This document shows, piece by piece, positions 57,551 through 64,000 of a stretch of 64,000 nt of DNA (its first letter is position 1; every line of letters begins with the position of its first letter). Location: contig JAFEAY010000003.1 of the NCBI GenBank assembly GCA_018266175.1, positions 397,103-461,102 on the forward strand. The letters run 5' to 3'. Source of the DNA: Candidatus Dependentiae bacterium. GTDB lineage: Bacteria; Babelota; Babeliae; Babelales; RVW-14. Under the pieces are notes generated by a model that saw nothing but the letters and a program-made list of their open reading frames with translations, was not told the origin of the DNA and searched no databases. Position numbers and translations under genes: made by a program.

Positions 57551-58953
57551 AGCAGTGATTGCAACCACGCAACACTTGGCCTCAGCGTGCGTGCCTGCGT
57601 GTCAAAATCAACATGATACAAACCAAAGCGTGGGGTAAAGCCATCGTTCCATTCAAAGTTATCCATGAGCGACCAATAAAACCAACCGCGTACATCGTAC
57701 CCATCTTCAAGCGCTTTTGATAATGCACTTAAATAATCTCTAAAAAAGATTTCTCGTCGATCGTCTTTGGCGTCGGCAATGCCATTTTCGGTAATGTAAA
57801 TGGGCACACCAAATTGTGCTACGTTACAAATTGCTTCATAAAGACCCTGTGCATACATTGGGTACGGCATATCAGTCATTACTTCACCATCCTTGCATGA
57901 CGGCACCACAGCACCTTCACTCAAAACGTTCCAAGCCAATTGCTGAATGACTACGCGTGAGTAAAAATTTAAGCCAATAAAATCAAAGTATGGTTGTCGG
58001 TCTAATTCAAGCTTTGAAAACAAAATATGCACATCATCGGTTACTGAAACATTCGCAACAACCGGCACCAACCACGGAATTTTAAAAGAAAATTCACCGG
58101 TTTTTAAGAAGTTTAAAATGACATCATTGAAAACGTAATTGAGAAAAAAGGTTGGGGCTGCTTCAATGATATTCCAAGTGTTATAGGGCTCAAAAGTTAA
58201 GTACTGGTGCACCAAACCAATGTGCGCTTGCTGCCCACCAGGCATCGCTTTAAGCGTTCGATAGACCTGCACATGTGCGATGAGCATGTTGCGCAATACT
58301 TCACCCGCTTTTTGTAAATCACAAATTCCAGGAGGAAAAGCTTTGTTGATGTAACCTTGAAATATAAAAGGAGCTGGCTCATTAATCGTACACCACAGCT
58401 TTACTTTGCCGTTGAATTCTTGAAAAATTTTTACACAAAAGCTCTGAAAAATTGTAATATTTTCAAGCTTTTCAAAAGCTCCAAGCTCTTCGAACCATTG
58501 TGGATGCACAAAGTGATGCATCGTCACCATAGGAGTAATATTGTGCTTAAGCATCTCATCAATTTCTGCATGATAATGATCAAGTGCTGCTTGGTTAAAT
58601 TGCCCCTGCTCCGGTTCGATCATGCTCCAGTCAAGCGAGAAGCGACAAGCGTTGAAGCCCAGATCTTTAACTAGCTTGATATCTTCAGCGTAACGATTCC
58701 AGTGATCACATGCCTTACCAGACATCTGTTCACCATGAATAGTAGGACTCCCTTCACGCTTAAAATTTTGCCATGCATTCCATTGGCAATCTTTTAGGGT
58801 ATCACCTGAATTTTGAAATTCTGCCCAAGCAACGCCCATCAAGTTGGGGAGCTTCTTGAGCTCTTTCAATTGAGCATGAGGCGTTACCCAAATAAATGAG
58901 AACACCAAGAAAAGTAACGTTAATAAGCATCTTCGATTATTTTTTAAAAACAT
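57511..58953 (-). CDS. Exported family-1 glycoside hydrolase (beta-glucosidase-like)
   Basis: A 480-residue GH1 protein. The acid/base glutamate is E192 in TINEP and the nucleophile is E389 in YITENG. NRYAEDIKLVKDLGFNACRFSLDWSMIEP and the C-terminal DGYDVRGWFYWSLMDNFEW are typical. Unlike most GH1 enzymes it has a signal peptide (MFLKNNRRCLLTLLFLVFSF), so it would act on glycosides outside the cytoplasm. AGGAGAGTATGT precedes the ATG. Its substrate is not visible from sequence. Confidence 0.92.
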   Translation of the reverse strand: MFLKNNRRCLLTLLFLVFSFIWVTPHAQLKELKKLPNLMGVAWAEFQNSGDTLKDCQWNAWQNFKREGSPTIHGEQMSGKACDHWNRYAEDIKLVKDLGFNACRFSLDWSMIEPEQGQFNQAALDHYHAEIDEMLKHNITPMVTMHHFVHPQWFEELGAFEKLENITIFQSFCVKIFQEFNGKVKLWCTINEPAPFIFQGYINKAFPPGICDLQKAGEVLRNMLIAHVQVYRTLKAMPGGQQAHIGLVHQYLTFEPYNTWNIIEAAPTFFLNYVFNDVILNFLKTGEFSFKIPWLVPVVANVSVTDDVHILFSKLELDRQPYFDFIGLNFYSRVVIQQLAWNVLSEGAVVPSCKDGEVMTDMPYPMYAQGLYEAICNVAQFGVPIYITENGIADAKDDRREIFFRDYLSALSKALEDGYDVRGWFYWSLMDNFEWNDGFTPRFGLYHVDFDTQARTLRPSVAWLQSLLQQRREIREISAP

Positions 58954-59080
58954 ACATACTCTCCTGAACTGTTAATACATTTGTTGGCTCAAGGCTCTCA
59001 AAATCTATCTCCTTTGTCCATCACATGCAGGCTAAACACACCTAATAAAAACAGGTTTTTATAATCAAACAGAAAATATC

Positions 59081-59108
59081 TTGCAATCAAATATAATTTT
59101 GGTAAGAT
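59081..59108 (+). promoter_or_regulatory. Promoter of the 44-residue ORF
   Basis: TTGCAA and TAAGAT separated by 16 bases, 49 bases upstream of the ATG at 59157, with AAGGAG before that ATG. Confidence 0.5.
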
Positions 59109-59156
59109 TAAAATATGTTGCCAAAGTAGTTTAATCCTTATGATAAGGAGTTTTTC

Positions 59157-59291
59157 ATGAGCATGTTGTTTAATACAGCTCAACCCACCTCTCCTTCAAG
59201 CAGGTCATTATCTGCACCTATTCCTATGAGCTTTTCAATGCTCAAGGCAACCATTTCCTTCCACCATCATCCATACCATCCATCTCATTAA
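59157..59291 (+). CDS. Possible small gene (44 aa, His-rich end)
   Basis: The ATG follows AAGGAG at a good distance. It encodes 44 residues, starting MSMLFNTAQPTSPSSRSLS and ending in a His/Pro cluster (FHHHPYHPSH). There is a promoter upstream. It occupies part of the 58954-59474 gap; the rest (59292-59474) holds only two imperfect hairpins and no other gene. Confidence 0.4.
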   Translation: MSMLFNTAQPTSPSSRSLSAPIPMSFSMLKATISFHHHPYHPSH

Positions 59292-59403
59292 TTCTCGGTC
59301 TTAGGACTGCGATTTATGTAACTTCAAACAGATAAAACTGTGTATCAGTTTGTGCTGTCTGTGCGTTTATTTTATAGCTTTAATCGTAATTTTTTTATTG
59401 ACC

Positions 59404-59440
59404 AAAGCGTCAGCACAAAAGCTGATATCACGCTTTTTGT
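59404..59440 (+). terminator. Weak terminator-like hairpin
   Basis: An interrupted stem (AAAGCGT at 59404 with ACGCTTT at 59430, plus CAGC/GCTG inside) followed by TTGTG. It could end the small upstream gene. Confidence 0.35.
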
Positions 59441-59474
59441 GACTCGAAAAAAAATTAATACTTTTTAAATAGAA

Positions 59475-60197
59475 ATGAGTAACATCATGAAAAAAAAGAT
59501 TGGAATTATTGGAGGCGCTGGCCCCATGGCAAGCTGCCTTTTATACCAAGAAATTATTCGTATATGCCAGAAGTCATATAGTTGTCAAAACGATCAAGAC
59601 TTTCCTGAAATAGTTATTATTAATTATCCCTTTAGCAATATGCTGTGCATGGAAGACGTGCAACAAAACAAAGCATTGCTCATTAATGAGCTCCAAGAAT
59701 GTTTTAATCGCCTTGAACAACAAAAAATTGATATTGCAGTTATTGCCTGCAACACCTTACACACATTTCTTAGTGACATCACAACAAATATTAAAATATT
59801 GATAGAAGTCGATAACGTTATTGCTCAATATATGAAGCAACAAAAATTAAAAAAAATTGCTGTTTTTTCAACTGAAACAACGATCGCTTTAGGGTTATAC
59901 CAAAAACGATGCGGGGCGAATTCTATTATGTACACAAACGAACAAACAAAACTTACTCAAGTTATCAACAACATTCTTGCAGGCACTGTATCTGATTATG
60001 AAATAGATACTTTTTGCACAATTATAGAAGATTTGTATCAAAAAAGTTTATTTGATGGCCTTGTTCTTGGATGTACTGAACTATCGCTCATTTACGAACC
60101 TGTTGTACAATTTTTACAAAAACGATTTTCCAATGTAACGCTCATTGATACAACCCGCTTGCTTGCACAAACGGTTGTTCAAGCAAGCTTTATTTAA
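59475..60197 (+). CDS. Aspartate/glutamate racemase family protein
   Basis: A 240-residue cytosolic racemase. Two catalytic cysteines are in ACNTLH (C92) and LGCTEL (C200), the standard pair, and the N-terminus has IGIIGGAGPMAS. It makes D-aspartate or D-glutamate, perhaps for cell-wall or other use. MurI is an alternative, but the GGAGPMA start suits the aspartate-racemase branch. The Shine-Dalgarno is weak. Confidence 0.88.
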   Translation: MSNIMKKKIGIIGGAGPMASCLLYQEIIRICQKSYSCQNDQDFPEIVIINYPFSNMLCMEDVQQNKALLINELQECFNRLEQQKIDIAVIACNTLHTFLSDITTNIKILIEVDNVIAQYMKQQKLKKIAVFSTETTIALGLYQKRCGANSIMYTNEQTKLTQVINNILAGTVSDYEIDTFCTIIEDLYQKSLFDGLVLGCTELSLIYEPVVQFLQKRFSNVTLIDTTRLLAQTVVQASFI

Positions 60198-60285
60198 AAA
60201 TTAGATAGGTTTATCTTGCACCGAATAATGCAACGTGATATGTTGTGCCAGGCTTAAAAATTCACCCTCTCCTGAAAGGTTTTAT

Positions 60286-60885
60286 ATGCTCAAGAAGCTT
60301 ATTTTTTCACTCTTTGTTACAGGCTCATTGTTGCTCAGTAATCACTCAGTTCAAGCTATGGCTGATAAGCCATGGAAGAATACTCCACTGCGCAAAACAA
60401 ATACCGATTGGTATACCTACACCGGTGAGCATGCATTGAATCCTGAAAAGATGCTTAAGATCCAACAGATGATTGATGAGCTTGCGTACATTCAGCTTCA
60501 ATTCAAACAAGCAGATCTTGAACTTGAGCTTAAAAAAACCTTGTGCACCCGTCATAACGAGTTGGTGACAAAAGCTAAAGCCAAGCTCAAAGAAGCAAAA
60601 GCAATTCTTTTTACCGATAAAGATCGCCAGCTTTTGTTCATTGATAAAAAATATAAGAACCTTACTGAAGAATTCTGGGGGAAAATTGACACGCGAGTTT
60701 CTTTTAATTTTTTTGATTCCTCATTCTGGCAAGTTAAAGGATACATTCGAAATATTCACGCAAACTATCAAAAAAAGCTTTCTGTAAATCAACCCTTAAA
60801 TCCATTAAAATGGCTTGAAGATGTATTAACTGACGGACTACCTGAATGGTTTGATCGGCTTGAAGAAATCCTCTTAGCCCCTTAA
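60286..60885 (+). CDS. Exported protein, unknown
   Basis: A 199-residue protein starting at ATG 60286 with GAAAGG before it. Signal peptide (MLKKLIFSLFVTGSLLLSN). The mature part is helical and charged (LELELKKTLCTRHNELVTKAKAKLKEAKAI). A TTGCAC-17-TATGTT promoter-like pair lies at 60216-60244. A terminator follows. No family recognised. Confidence 0.75.
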   Translation: MLKKLIFSLFVTGSLLLSNHSVQAMADKPWKNTPLRKTNTDWYTYTGEHALNPEKMLKIQQMIDELAYIQLQFKQADLELELKKTLCTRHNELVTKAKAKLKEAKAILFTDKDRQLLFIDKKYKNLTEEFWGKIDTRVSFNFFDSSFWQVKGYIRNIHANYQKKLSVNQPLNPLKWLEDVLTDGLPEWFDRLEEILLAP

Positions 60886-60908
60886 GCGAATAATTCGTTA
60901 AGAACCTA

Positions 60909-60950
60909 AGCCAGACTGGGTATATAAAGTACTCGGTTTGGCTATTTTTA
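60909..60950 (+). terminator. Terminator after the 60286 gene
   Basis: A 14-bp stem with three G-T pairs (60909-60922 with 60930-60943), followed by ATTTTTA. Confidence 0.7.
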
Positions 60951-60968
60951 TACCAGAATATAATGAAT

Positions 60969-60996
60969 TTGACAATTTGGCAATTATTGATATTCT
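60969..60996 (+). promoter_or_regulatory. Promoter of the 61049 gene
   Basis: A perfect TTGACA and TATTCT spaced by 16 bases, 53 bases before the ATG. Confidence 0.6.
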
Positions 60997-61048
60997 GGAT
61001 TTAGTATGTAAATAAGTAAAAAAGTAACGTATAGGAGGTTATAACGTT

Positions 61049-61456
61049 ATGAAATTCTTAAATATCTCAAAATCAGCCCTTATTTTTGCACTAGTAACAA
61101 GTATTATTTCTGAACAAGCGTTGAGCATGGATCTTCCTGTCCCATCTGCTTCTGATCAACCAATAGCTCAGGTCAATGCAGTTGCAGTTGCTCCTGTTCA
61201 AGCAGTTCCAGCCAACACAACATCCAACCTGACAGATTGGGCAATTGCACTTGGAGCATCAAGCCTCCTTATGGCATGCGCTATTGCAAATGATACAACT
61301 GGGCTCTCTTACCCTCCATCAGTTCAAGCAATGTACCTTGCAGAAACAGTTGCAATTGCTGCCATTATGAAAAAATGGACTCCGATTGCTCAAGTTACGC
61401 GCGCAGGAATGTATCTTCCTGTTCGACTTGGCAAGTGGGCCCTTGGAATGAAATAA
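61049..61456 (+). CDS. Small exported/membrane protein, unknown
   Basis: A 135-residue protein with signal peptide (MKFLNISKSALIFALVTSIIS), a Pro/Ala/Val-rich stretch and two hydrophobic segments (about 65-80 and 92-108). AGGAGG before the ATG. Own promoter and terminator, so monocistronic. Unknown family. Confidence 0.75.
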   Translation: MKFLNISKSALIFALVTSIISEQALSMDLPVPSASDQPIAQVNAVAVAPVQAVPANTTSNLTDWAIALGASSLLMACAIANDTTGLSYPPSVQAMYLAETVAIAAIMKKWTPIAQVTRAGMYLPVRLGKWALGMK

Positions 61457-61487
61457 AAATTTTACAAATAAGCACGTTAATCAAAGA

Positions 61488-61519
61488 GGAAGTTTGAAGT
61501 TTTCAGCTTCCCCTTTTTT
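61488..61519 (+). terminator. Terminator after the 61049 gene
   Basis: An interrupted stem (GGAAG with CTTCC, plus TGAA with TTCA inside) followed by CCTTTTTT. Confidence 0.7.
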
Positions 61520-61609
61520 CTATTGATACCCCATTTTTGTTTCCAAACAGGTCATGATACAATCATTATGTAACTATTTCTGTGGGAGGAAATAATTTTA
61601 GGGGACACT

Positions 61610-62236
61610 ATGAAAACATTTTATACTCTTGTTTTTTCACTCATTGCCATGACCGCATCAGTCAATCCTGATGCTGAATCAAAGCCAGACAAAAATTTTC
61701 TTGATCAACAAATAGCACTTGAAAACCTTATTGCTCGTTCAAAGCAACTTAATAAGTCAGATGTAATTTCAACACAGATCAATGTTGCAGAACATCAACT
61801 TCAGATACAAGCACTTGAAAAGCTTGTAGAACTTTCTGAAAAACTTAATAAAGGGTCTAAAAAAGAATCCACCAGATTTGCATTTAAAAATCTTATAAGT
61901 CCAAGCTATCTGCTTGAAAAAATGACTGCAGGAACTTTACATATTGGTGGAAAAGTCTATGACAAAAGCGAAGCCTTAATCATTAATGTTATCACCTGGT
62001 ACATATTATTAAAATTGTTCTTTCCAGGAATGTTGACCGCAGCATCAACAGGATTTCAAGCTGCTCAAATAATTGATAGCGGTGTAAACTATGTCGCAAG
62101 TACAAAAAACCCAGTTTTTATCGCTCTCAATGCCATTGGGCACTTTCCACAATACGCTACCGATTTTATTCCATATGCTCTTGAATACATCCATCAAGAG
62201 ATGACCCTTTTAGAACAGGCTTGTGCTCTTTGGTAA
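61610..62236 (+). CDS. Exported/membrane protein with coiled coil, unknown
   Basis: A 208-residue protein: signal peptide (MKTFYTLVFSLIAMTASVN), helical coiled-coil region (LENLIARSKQLNK ... LEKLVELSEKLNK), then two hydrophobic segments (IINVITWYILLKLFFPGM and a second). Unknown family. It is the third of a row of small exported genes. Confidence 0.75.
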   Translation: MKTFYTLVFSLIAMTASVNPDAESKPDKNFLDQQIALENLIARSKQLNKSDVISTQINVAEHQLQIQALEKLVELSEKLNKGSKKESTRFAFKNLISPSYLLEKMTAGTLHIGGKVYDKSEALIINVITWYILLKLFFPGMLTAASTGFQAAQIIDSGVNYVASTKNPVFIALNAIGHFPQYATDFIPYALEYIHQEMTLLEQACALW

Positions 62237-62315
62237 TCGAGCATGAGATTAAAAACTATTCTTTCAGAGTCAACTACTGTCTCTAATGATCTCTGTTCAG
62301 CAATTCACTTCAACT

Positions 62316-62723
62316 TTATTCGATAAATTCAACGACAGGGTCGCCCATTGCAATAATATCTACTACCGAGTCAACACCAAAAATGCAAAAATGTGAGTAC
62401 CCTTTCGAATTAAAAACACCATCTGATTCCATGGTTAACCACTTAATATAGTTAGAATTATCAACCTTAAAAAATGCCCACTCTCGATAAAAAGTTGATC
62501 CATACAGTTCTTCAAGTCTCATCAAAAGGCCAGTGCTAAAACTCTCATCTGTACATCGATGAGCTGCAACAAACGTTTGAAATGTCACCTGAACTTTCTT
62601 TGTTCGCCCTTCATCTTCTGAAAGCACGATTCTTACTCCTTCTTCATTATCGCTCATTAGATCGATGTAATATTGAGCCATTAAACCTTGAAGGGGTTCC
62701 CATTTTGTCCATTTTTCGCGCAT
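62316..62723 (-). CDS. Probable immunity protein (second of two)
   Basis: A 135-residue acidic cytosolic protein without a signal peptide. It has the pattern KWEPLQGLMAQYYIDLM, FREWAFFKVDNSNYIKWLTMESDGVF and HFCIFGVDSVVDIIA. From memory this resembles proteins found in immunity positions of polymorphic-toxin loci, but I cannot verify that. It lies 29 bases after the TPR-like immunity gene. Confidence 0.6.
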   Translation of the reverse strand: MREKWTKWEPLQGLMAQYYIDLMSDNEEGVRIVLSEDEGRTKKVQVTFQTFVAAHRCTDESFSTGLLMRLEELYGSTFYREWAFFKVDNSNYIKWLTMESDGVFNSKGYSHFCIFGVDSVVDIIAMGDPVVEFIE

Positions 62724-62752
62724 GTTCCTCTACCTTTCATGCAGATAGCCTC

Positions 62753-63187
62753 TTACAATTTTTCTTCTGAGAATATCGCCTTCGCATGGCTACTATCAGG
62801 ATTTTTTTTAAGAATTTCACCGGCGACTTGTATTGCTTCTTCTCTACTTACAAGTTTTTCAGGAACATTATGAAAAAACAAAAGCATTTCTAACATATCA
62901 ACATCATCAGGACATAGCTGAAGATATCTTCTAACATGATATAATGCAGCTGCATAACCACCCAAATGCGGGAAACAGTGAATTAAGATTTCTGATGCCA
63001 AAGAATGATATTCGATAGTTTTGCAATCCAATATCAAAAAGCAAATAAATGAATACGCACAAATATTATTATCATCTCCTAAATTCAGAAGAATAATGCG
63101 TAATTGTTCTTGATCAATACTATCTAAAGATTTTTTTGCTTCAAAAAAATCTCCTTTAATTATTAGTTCTTCAATTATTTTTTCCAT
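62753..63187 (-). CDS. Probable immunity protein directly behind the HINT toxin
   Basis: A 144-residue, all-helical, acidic cytosolic protein. The pattern RRYLQLCPDDVDMLEMLLFFHNVPEKLVSREEAIQVAGEILKKNPDSSHAKAIF has the look of a TPR-like helical repeat. Its start lies one base after the toxin stop at 63189, so it should be co-translated. Position suggests immunity; the family is not identified. Confidence 0.7.
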   Translation of the reverse strand: MEKIIEELIIKGDFFEAKKSLDSIDQEQLRIILLNLGDDNNICAYSFICFLILDCKTIEYHSLASEILIHCFPHLGGYAAALYHVRRYLQLCPDDVDMLEMLLFFHNVPEKLVSREEAIQVAGEILKKNPDSSHAKAIFSEEKL

Positions 63188-63188
63188 A

Positions 63189-64000
63189 CTACTTTACCCA
63201 TCCATTACTAATTTTCTTAATTCCATTAACTTCATTGTAAGTTATTTCTACGGTTTCCCCATTTATTACTTTTGTTTTATATCTAACATTTTTGTATGGT
63301 TTATCCTCACCTGATTTCAAAACATCTTTTGCTATTTTTTTTATACTATCCCAATTTTTATCAGGAACAAGCCTTTCCCATTTATGGTCAGATCCAGCGC
63401 TACCTTCAATAAAATGCTTTTTTTTATGTACATCAAAATTATCAATATGTGCCTCCTCCTCTGGCTTAAGAGAAATTGGTTTTTCTTCTACTTGCGCCTC
63501 ATCCTTTTTCTTCTTTGGATCATTTGGATCAGGCGTCTGCCCGCCCCCAGATGGAATATCATAATGTTGATTATTTTGCTTTTGGCTTCCAACATCCATT
63601 CGATCTCTTCTATTTGAAGAATGCTTGAATTTCTCAACATAAGAATCTAATGCAATTGCTCCAATAAAAACAAGAGCCACAACGGCTACCGGAGCTAGCG
63701 GCGGAATGGTAAGAATAAGTATTGGAGTATTGTGTGTTAACACCTGTGCTTCAGATGAAAAAAAGAGATGAGGCTCTTCCAGGGTAAGATCATACACTTT
63801 GGTTAAAGCTCTTTTACACTCAACACTTATGCACGGTAATGCTTCACTATTTTTTGTCAGAAAAAAGTCGCCAGCTTTGAGCTCTTCTGCTCGGATAAAC
63901 TTTTGAGAAACTATTTCATAAAAAAGTTGATCGCCAGATGCCTGTATTACTCCTTGCTCAGTTGTAATCGTGTAGACGCCTTCGACTTCTTCAACTCGTA
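63189..64000 (-). CDS. Polymorphic toxin C-terminus with HINT (intein-like) domain, partial
   Basis: The frame is open to the right edge of the window (269 residues visible). The first about 70 residues match the HINT fold of pretoxins: VYTITTEQGVIQASGDQLFYEI, FIRAEELKAGDFF and the block LTHN at its end. HINT domains cut the toxin off. Next is a hydrophobic segment, a Lys/Glu/Pro-rich linker, and a C-terminal domain with HKKKHFIEGSAGSDHKWERL and VNGIKKISNGWVK. That end resembles RNase-type toxin domains such as Ntox35, but this is from memory. Immunity gene follows. Confidence 0.8.
   Translation of the reverse strand, partial: RVEEVEGVYTITTEQGVIQASGDQLFYEIVSQKFIRAEELKAGDFFLTKNSEALPCISVECKRALTKVYDLTLEEPHLFFSSEAQVLTHNTPILILTIPPLAPVAVVALVFIGAIALDSYVEKFKHSSNRRDRMDVGSQKQNNQHYDIPSGGGQTPDPNDPKKKKDEAQVEEKPISLKPEEEAHIDNFDVHKKKHFIEGSAGSDHKWERLVPDKNWDSIKKIAKDVLKSGEDKPYKNVRYKTKVINGETVEITYNEVNGIKKISNGWVK

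Noticed and set aside
1-64000. tRNA, rRNA, CRISPR arrays or insertion sequences
   Set aside because: No cloverleaf, rRNA block, spaced direct repeats or transposase frame was seen in any gap; the repeats found lie inside genes.

Overview
This window looks like a stretch of chromosome from a small-genome, AT-rich, Gram-negative bacterium that lives in or on a eukaryotic host. The outer-membrane machinery is visible (lpxC, lptD, bamD). Secreted proteins are very common. The set includes ankyrin repeats, a ceramidase-like enzyme, a Fic remnant and polymorphic toxins. I think Dependentiae (TM6/Babeliae) is the most likely home. That is an inference from gene content and style, not from a marker comparison.

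Layout. Positions 1-6.2 kb (minus strand) hold the cut-off end of an exported coiled-coil protein, a 1317-residue exported beta-rich protein with its own promoter, and an L-lactate dehydrogenase. Positions 6.4-25.5 kb hold one long minus-strand ribosomal superoperon in the order rpsL-rpsG-fusA-tuf-rpsJ ... rplO-secY-map-infA-rpmJ-rpsM-rpsK-rpsD-rpoA-rplQ. It runs from a good promoter at 25.7 kb to a strong terminator at 6.45 kb. It lacks rpmD and adk, and S19 carries an unusual Gly/Ala/Pro/Lys tail. Positions 26-28.6 kb hold rseP (plus), then lpxC and rplM (minus). Positions 28.9-40.3 kb are a dense minus-strand run: yidC, recR, lptD, an Xaa-Pro aminopeptidase, a histone-H1-like tail protein, pyrG, a truncated Fic module, a ceramidase-like membrane protein, an exported M49 peptidase and a small secreted protein.

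From 40.6 kb on, the region is accessory in character. It has two paralogous secreted Gln-rich coiled-coil proteins, a secreted HIT protein, bamD, a YraN-like protein, and a large polymorphic-toxin-like protein with a probable immunity gene. After that come an exported ankyrin protein, a decayed copy of part of the toxin gene and a Cys-rich RING-like membrane protein. Next is a 1741-residue exported protein with two GHKL-ATPase-like motif sets and a terminal HExxH motif. It is followed by a DEAD-box helicase with a long leader, a second exported ankyrin protein, an exported family-1 glycosidase, an Asp/Glu racemase and three small exported proteins. The window ends in a second toxin locus (minus strand): a HINT-type pretoxin and toxin C-terminus running off the right edge, with two probable immunity genes behind it.

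The most notable items are the dual-GHKL exported protein, the two toxin-immunity loci plus the decayed copy, and the ceramidase-like protein that keeps the zinc-ligand spacing of alkaline ceramidases. No tRNA, rRNA, CRISPR array or insertion sequence was recognised.
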